From NCBI GenBank assembly GCA_946965045.2, contig OX337236.1, positions 2,604,001 through 2,668,000 of the forward strand: DNA of 64,000 nucleotides, given 5' to 3'. Positions 53,901-62,900 of the stretch are shown here, in pieces. Under the pieces are notes generated by a model, which was given only the letters and a program-made list of their open reading frames with translations, was not told where the DNA came from and did not search any database. The translations under genes were made by a program, and so were the position numbers. Every line of letters starts with the position of its first letter. Positions within the stretch are counted from its first letter, which is position 1. This DNA comes from Epithemia pelagica (taxonomy: Eukaryota; Bacillariophyta; Bacillariophyceae; Surirellales; Surirellaceae).

Positions 53901-56900
53901 TCTGGGAGGGAGGTTACACGGAACTTTGTATGAAAACTTTTTGATCATAGACTTGTCTTTGTTCATGAACTTATCATGACAAGCTTTATGAATCGAATCG
54001 GAATCAAGATAAAGATCTTTGAACGTAATATCCCACGCGTAAATATCAAACTTGGCAAATCCATCTTCGTCACATTTGGCTGTGTAATTGTCGTGATGAC
54101 CAAAGCCAACATCCAATCCTCCATCTGCACAAACATATTGATCATCCAAGTCATGGTAATGTGTGAAAAAGGCACAAAGAGAACCCTCCTTCACATACTG
54201 GTGAACTCCTGCCGTAACACTCTGGTTGTTCCAGGCATAAATGGGGATCAAAATGTCCAACGGATAGGCATTGGAATGCTCAATAACATACTTCGCATCA
54301 TACGGACACTCTTCGGTAGGAGTGCTGCTCGGAGATGAACTGGGACTAGAGCTCGGCGATGTACTGGGAGAGGAGCTTGGTGAGCTGCTTGGCGAGGAAC
54401 TAGGAGATGCGCTTGGTGAACTGCTTGGAGATGAGCTGGGAGAGGAACTAGGTGAACTACTCGGAGAGGAACTCGGAGCAGAGCTGGGTGATTCACTAGG
54501 ACTTGAACTGGGTGAGGTGCTGGGTGAAGAGCTAGGATTCGCACTGGAATACGATGGTTTCCAGCTCGGCGATGAACTAGGCACAGCGCTTGGACTCTCA
54601 CTTGGCGAAGAACTAGGGCTTTCACTTGGCGAAGAACTCGGACTTTCACTCGGAGAAGAACTGGGGTTCGAACTAGGGGACGAGCTGGGAACAGCACTGG
54701 GAGAAGAGCTGGGACTCGAACTCGGATCCGAACTTGGTGCTGAAGACGGCTCACTACTTGGAGATTCAGATGGACTTTCACTTGGAGATGCCGATGGGGA
54801 TTCAGACGGATGATCACTTGCAGTGATTGTAGGTTGGTTTGATGGCGAGCTACTCGGGGACTCTGATGGATGGACACTTGCCGTGATTGTTGGTGACATC
54901 GATGGCGAACTACTGGGACTGGAACTCGGAGATGCACTTGGAGAAGAACTCGGAGATGCACTGGGAGAAGAGCTCGGAGATGCCGAAGGTGAAGAACTAG
55001 GCAACGAAGACGGACTTGCACTTGGACTGCTGCTTGGACTGCTGCTCGGTTCTGAACTCGACGTCATTGATGGAGGAGACGAAGGCTCAGAACTTGGACT
55101 GAAGCTAGGCGATGAACTAGGGTTGAAACTGGGCTCTGAGCTTGGTGATGCACTGGGACTTGCACTCGGCGACGAACTCGGTGACGAACTGGGAGAACTG
55201 CTTGGTGATGAAGATGGCTCAGAGCTTGGAGACGAACTTGGTTCCGAACTCGGAGATGAACTGGGAGATGCACTCGGTGACATACTCGGAGATGAACTCG
55301 GAAGAGCACTGGGTGATTCACTCGGATTAGAACTAGGAGCATAACATTGCAAGTCCATGCTGTAGCTCAAAATTCCAAATTGCCATCCGTCATGGTGTGC
55401 GAAAAACGTGATGGTAACAACATTCTCCTGGTAGAACTTGGGTGTCAAATATACTTCCAAATGTAGGATATGATATCCCTCAGGGACGTTCTCTTCCTTG
55501 GTAAGACTTGCATGTAAACCATTCGAGTATGTCTTGGGATCGTGGAGATTCGTAATATCCCAAATTTCTTCGTCATTGGAGAAACTAAAACCAATACCTT
55601 CGTGTGCGTTAACATTCTTTACAATCAGACTGAAACGCGCGATCACAAGCTCCGTATAAGCTGGAATATGCACACTCTTGGCCACCATAGTATGGTTCTT
55701 CTTCAAAACAGCAACAGGATAAGTTCCCCACATGCCATGGTATGTGTTTACCCATGTATCCACCTCAGCGTCACTATACATCGTACCCGAAGCAAAGGTT
55801 GTACCGTCCGAGTTGCTCGACAAGAAATCGTAACAATCCGGAACCTCCGGGTATGGACATCTGGGAGGGAGGTTACACGGAACTTTGTATGAAAACTTTT
55901 TGATCATAGACTTGTCTTTGTTCATGAACTTATCATGACAAGCTTTATGAATCGAATCGGAATCAAGATAAAGATCTTTGAACGTAATATCCCACGCGTA
56001 AATATCAAACTTGGCAAATCCATCTTCGTCACATTTGGCAGTGTAATTGTCGTGATGACCAAAGCCAACATCCAATCCTCCATCTGCACAAACATATTGA
56101 TCATCCAAGTCATGGTAATGTGTGAAAAAGGCACAAAGAGAACCCTCCTTCACATACTGGTGAACTCCTGCCGTAACACTCTGGTTGTTCCAGGCATAAA
56201 TGGTGATCAAAATGTCCAACGGATAGGCATTGGAATGCTCAATAACATACTTCGCATCATACGGACACTCTTCGGTAGGAGTGCTGCTCGGAGATGAACT
56301 GGGACTAGAGCTCGGCGATGTACTGGGAGAGGAGCTTGGTGAGCTGCTTGGCGAGGAACTAGGAGATGCGCTAGGTGAGCTGCTGGGTGAGGAACTAGGC
56401 GATTCACTTGGCGAGCTACTCGGAGAGGAACTGGGAGATGTGCTGGGCGAGCTGCTGGGAGCTGAACTGGGAGATTCACTTGGTGATGCACTTGGACTAG
56501 CACTTGGCTCCGAGCTCGGCGACTCACTAGGATTCTCACTGGAATACGACGGCTTCCAGCTTGGAGAGGAACTTGGACTCGAACTTGGTGAAGAACTTGG
56601 ACTAGCACTCGGAGAAGAACTGGGACTTTCACTCGGAGACGAGCTTGGTTCTGAGCTGGGCGACGAGCTGGGAACGGAACTCGGAGAAGCACTTGGACTA
56701 GAACTAGGACTCGAACTCGGTGCTGAAGACGGCTCACTACTTGGAGACTCAGATGGACTGGAACTCGGAGAGGCCGAAGGGGACTCAGACGGATGAACAC
56801 TTGCAGTGATTGTAGGTGACATCGATGGCGAACTACTTGGAGACTCTGATGGATGAACACTTGCAGTGATTGTAGGTGACATCGATGGCGAACTACTGGG

Positions 56901-59900
56901 ACTGGAACTCGGAGATGCACTAGGAGAAGAACTCGGAGATGCACTGGGAGAACTGCTCGGGGATGAAGATGGCTCGGAGCTTGGACCACTACTTGGAGAT
57001 GAACTTGGTGAAGCACTTGGGGACAAACTCGGGGATGAACTTGGTTCCGAACTTGGGGATGAACTGGGAGATGCACTCGGTGACATACTCGGGGATGAAC
57101 TCGGAAGAGCACTGGGTGATTCACTCGGATTAGAACTAGGAGCATAACATTGCAAGTCCATGCTGTAGCTCAAAATTCCAAATTGCCATCCGTCATGATG
57201 TGCGAAAAACGTGATGGTTACAACATTCTCCTTGTAGAACTTGGGTGTCAAATATACTTCCAAATGTAGGATATGATATCCCGTATGAGCGTTCTCTTCC
57301 TTGGTAAGACTTGCATGTAAACCATTCGAGTATGTCTTGGGATCGTGGAGATTCGTAATATCCCAAATTTCATTGAGATTGTCGTAACTAAAACCAATAC
57401 CTTCGTGTGCGTTAACATTCTTTACAATCAGACTGAAACGCGCGATCACAAGCTCCGTATAAGCTGGAATATGCACACTCTTGGCCACCATAGTATGGTT
57501 CTTCTTCAAAACAGCAACAGGATGAGTTCCCCACATGCCATGGTATGTGTTTACCCATGTATCCACCTCAGCGTCACTATACATCGTACCCGAAGCAAAG
57601 GTTGTACCGTCCGAGTTGCTCGACAAGAAATCGTAACAATCCGGAACCTCCGGGTATGGACATCTGGGAGGGAGGTTACACGGAACTTTGTATGAAAACT
57701 TTTTGATCATAGACTTGTCTTTGTTCATGAACTTATCATGACAAGCTTTATGAATCGAATCGGAATCAAGATAAAGATCTTTGAACGTAATATCCCACGC
57801 GTAAATATCAAACTTGGCAAATCCATCTTCGTCACATTTGGCTGTGTAATTGTCGTGATGACCAAAGCCAACATCCAATCCTCCATCTGCACAAACATAT
57901 TGATCATCCAAGTCATGGTAATGTGTGAAAAAGGCACAAAGAGAACCCTCCTTCACATACTGGTGAACTCCTGCCGTAACACTCTGGTTGTTCCAGGCAT
58001 AAATGGTGATCAAAATGTCCAACGGATAGGCATTGGAATGCTCAATAACATACTTCGCATCATACGGACACTCTTCGGTAGGAGTGCTGCTCGGAGATGA
58101 ACTGGGACTAGAGCTCGGCGATGTACTGGGAGAGGAGCTTGGTGAGCTGCTTGGCGAGGAACTAGGAGATGCGCTAGGTGAGCTGCTGGGTGAGGAACTA
58201 GGCGATTCACTTGGCGAGCTACTCGGAGAGGAACTGGGAGATGTGCTGGGCGAGCTGCTGGGAGCTGAACTGGGAGATGTACTTGGTGATGCACTTGGAC
58301 TAGCACTTGGCTCTGAGCTCGGAGACTCACTAGGATTCCCACTGGAATACGATGGCTTCCAGCTTGGAGAGGAACTTGGACTCGAACTTGGTGAACCACT
58401 TGGGGAGGCACTTGGAGCTGAACTTGGAGAAGAACTTGGACTAGCACTTGGCTCTGAGCTTGGAGACAAACTTGGTCTTGCACTTGGTGAAGAACTTGGA
58501 CTAGCACTCGGAGAAGAACTGGGACTTTCACTCGGAGACGAGCTCGGTTCTGAGCTGGGCGACGAGCTGGGAACGGAACTCGGAGAAGCACTTGGACTAG
58601 AACTAGGACTCGAACTCGGTGAAGAAGATGGTTCAGCACTCGGAGACTCAGATGGACTGGAACTCGGAGAGGCCGAAGGGGACTCAGACGGATGAACACT
58701 TGCAGTGATTGTAGGTGACATCGATGGCGAACTACTTGGAGACTCTGATGGATGAACACTTGCAGTGATTGTAGGTGACATCGATGGCGAACTACTTGGA
58801 CTGGAACTTGGAGATTCACTAGGAGAAGAACTCGGAGATGCACTGGGAGAACTGCTCGGAGATGAAGATGGCTCGGAGCTTGGACTACTACTTGGAGATG
58901 AACTTGGTGAAGCACTTGGGGACAAACTCGGGGATGAACTTGGTTCCGAACTTGGGGATGAACTGGGAGATGCACTCGGTGACATACTCGGAGATGAACT
59001 CGGAAGAGCACTGGGTGATTCACTCGGATTAGAACTAGGAGCATAACATTGCAAGTCCATGCTGTAGCTCAAAATTCCAAATTGCCATCCGTCATGATGT
59101 GCGAAAAACGTGATGGTTACAACATTGTGCTGGTAGAACTTGGGTGTCAAATATACTTCCAAATGTAGGATATGATATCCCGTATGAGCGTTGTCTTCCT
59201 TGGTAAGACTTGCATGTAAACCATTCGAGTATGTCTTGGGATCGTGGAGATTCGTAATATCCCAAATTTCTTCGTCATTGGAGAAACTAAAACCAATACC
59301 TTCGTGTGCGTAAACATTCTTTACAATCAGACTGAAACGCGCGATCACAAGCTCCGTATAAGCTGGAATATGCACACTCTTGGCCACCATAGTATGATTC
59401 TTCTTCAAAACAGCAACAGGATGAGTTCCCCACATGCCATGGTATGTGTTTACCCATGTATCCACCTCAGCGTCACTATACATCGTACCCGAAGCAAAGG
59501 TTGTACCGTCCGAGTTGCTCGACAAGAAATCGTAACAATCCGGAACCTCCGGGTATGGACATCTGGGAGGGAGGTTACACGGAACTTTGTATGAAAACTT
59601 TTTGATCATAGACTTGTCTTTGTTCATGAACTTATCATGACAAGCTTTATGAATCGAATCGGAATCAAGATAAAGATCTTTGAACGTAATATCCCACGCG
59701 TAAATATCAAACTTGGCAAATCCATCTTCGTCACATTTGGCTGTGTAATTGTCGTGATGACCAAAGCCAACATCCAATCCTCCATCTGCACAAACATATT
59801 GATCATCCAAGTCATGGTAATGTGTGAAAAAGGCACAAAGAGAACCCTCCTTCACATACTGGTGAACTCCTGCCGTAACACTCTGGTTGTTCCAGGCATA

Positions 59901-62900
59901 AATGGTGATCAAAATGTCCAACGGATAGGCATTGGAATGCTCAATAACATACTTCGCATCATACGGACACTCTTCGGTAGGAGTGCTGCTCGGAGATGAA
60001 CTGGGACTGGAGCTCGGCGATGTACTGGGAGAGGAGCTTGGTGAGCTGCTTGGCGAGGAACTAGGAGATGCGCTAGGTGAGCTGCTGGGTGAGGAACTAG
60101 GCGATTCACTTGGCGAGCTACTCGGAGAGGAACTGGGAGATGTGCTGGGCGAGCTGCTGGGAGCTGAACTGGGAGATTCACTTGGTGATGCACTTGGACT
60201 TGCACTTGGCTCTGAGCTCGGCGACGCACTGGGATTCTCACTGGAATACGATGGCTTCCAGCTTGGAGAGGAACTTGGACTCGAACTTGGTGAACCACTT
60301 GGGGAGGCACTTGGAGCTGAACTTGGAGAAGAACTTGGACTAGCACTTGGCTCTGAGCTTGGAGACAAACTTGGACTTGAACTTGGTGAAGAACTTGGAC
60401 TAGCACTCGGAGAAGAACTGGGACTTTCACTCGGAGACGAGCTCGGTTCTGAGCTGGGCGACGAGCTGGGAACGGAACTCGGAGAAGCACTTGGACTAGA
60501 ACTAGGACTCGAACTCGGTGAAGAAGATGGTTCAGCACTCGGAGACTCAGATGGACTGGAACTCGGAGAGGCCGAAGGGGACTCAGACGGATGAACACTT
60601 GCAGTGATTGTAGGTGACATCGATGGCGAACTACTTGGAGACTCTGATGGATGAACACTTGCAGTGATTGTGGGTGACATCGATGGCGAACTACTTGGAC
60701 TGGAACTTGGAGATTCACTAGGAGAAGAACTCGGAGATGCACTGGGAGAACTGCTCGGAGATGAAGATGGCTCGGAGCTTGGACTACTACTTGGAGATGA
60801 ACTTGGTGAAGCACTTGGGGACAAACTCGGGGATGAACTTGGTTCCGAACTTGGGGATGAACTGGGAGATGCACTCGGCGTCGATGAGGGACTTTCACTT
60901 GGACTGTTGCTGGGACTGCTGCTCGGTTCGGAACTCGCTATTACTGAAGGAGAAGAGGAAGGCTCGGAACTCGGACTTGAGCTGGGAGAAGAACTCGGGC
61001 TTGAGCTCGGCCCTGCACTTGGTGATTCGCTAGGGTTTTCACTCGGGGAAGAACTGGGGGATGAACTGGGGGTTGAACTTGGTGATTCACTTGGAGCTAA
61101 ACTGGGGGACGAGCTGGGAGAAGAACTCGGAGAAGAACTTGGCGAGTTGCTGGGTGAGGAACTAGGCGATTCACTTGGCGAGCTACTCGGAGTTGAACTG
61201 GGAGATGTGCTGGGCGAGCTGCTCGGAGCTGAACTGGGAGATGCACTTGGTGATGCACTTGGACTTGCACTTGGCTCTGAGCTCGGCGACGCACTAGGAT
61301 TCTCACTGGAATACGATGGCTTCCAGCTTGGAGAGGAACTTGGACTCGAACTTGGTGAACCACTTGGGGAGGCACTTGGAGCTGAACTTGGAGAAGAACT
61401 AGGAGAAGAACTTGGCTCTGAGCTCGGAGACAAACTTGGTCTTGCACTTGGTGAAGAACTTGGACTAGCACTCGGAGAAGAACTGGGACTTTCACTCGGA
61501 GACGAGCTCGGTTCTGAGCTGGGCGACGAGCTGGGAACGGAACTCGGAGAAGCACTTGGACTAGAACTAGGACTCGAACTCGGTGAAGAAGATGGTTCAG
61601 CACTAGGAGACTCAGATGGACTGGAACTCGGAGAGGCCGAAGGGGACTCAGACGGATGAACACTTGCAGTGATTGTAGGTGACATCGATGGCGAACTACT
61701 TGGAGACTCTGATGGATGAACACTTGCAGTGATTGTAGGTGACATCGATGGCGAACTACTTGGACTGGAACTTGGAGATTCACTAGGAAAAGAACTCGGA
61801 GATGCACTGGGAGAACTGCTCGGAGATGAAGATGGCTCGGAGCTTGGACTACTACTTGGAGATGAACTTGGTGAAGCACTTGGGGACAAACTCGGGGATG
61901 AACTTGGTTCCGAACTTGGGGATGAACTGGGAGATGCACTCGGTGACATACTCGGAGATGAACTCGGAAGAGCACTGGGTGATTCACTCGGATTAGAACT
62001 AGGAGCATAACATTGCAAGTCCATGCTGTAGCTCAAAATTCCAAATTGCCATCCGTCATGATGTGCGAAAAACGTGATGGTTACAACATTCTCCTTGTAG
62101 AACTTGGGTGTCAAATATACTTCCAAATGTAGGATATGATATCCCTCAGGGACGTTCTCTTCCTTGGTAAGACTTGCATGTAAACCATTCGAGTATGTCT
62201 TGGGATCGTGGAGATTCGTAATATCCCAAATTTCTTCGTCATTGGAGAAACTAAAACCAATACCTTCGTGTGCGTTAACATTCTTTACAATCAGACTGAA
62301 ACGCGCGATCACAAGCTCCGTATAAGCTGGAATATGCACACTCTTGGCCACCATAGTATGGTTCTTCTTCAAAACAGCAACAGGATGAGTTCCCCACATG
62401 CCATGGTATGTGTTTACCCATGTATCCACCTCAGCGTCACTATACATCGTACCCGAAGCAAAGGTTGTACCGTCCGAGTTGCTCGACAAGAAATCGTAAC
62501 AATCCGGAACCTCCGGGTATGGACATCTGGGAGGGAGGTTACACGGAACTTTGTATGAAAACTTTTTGATCATAGACTTGTCTTTGTTCATGAACTTATC
62601 ATGACAAGCTTTATGAATCGAATCGGAATCAAGATAAAGATCTTTGAACGTAATATCCCACGCGTAAATATCAAACTTGGCAAATCCATCTTCGTCACAT
62701 TTGGCTGTGTAATTGTCGTGATGACCAAAGCCAACATCCAATCCTCCATCTGCACAAACATATTGATCATCCAAGTCATGGTAATGTGTGAAAAAGGCAC
62801 AAAGAGAACCCTCCTTCACATACTGGTGAACTCCTGCCGTAACACTCTGGTTGTTCCAGGCATAAATGGTGATCAAAATGTCCAACGGATAAGCATTGGA

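Noticed and set aside
49977-54316. Regular repeat array as a possible CRISPR
   Set aside because: The repeats are about 940 bp of coding sequence with 196-bp coding spacers, in a eukaryotic gene.
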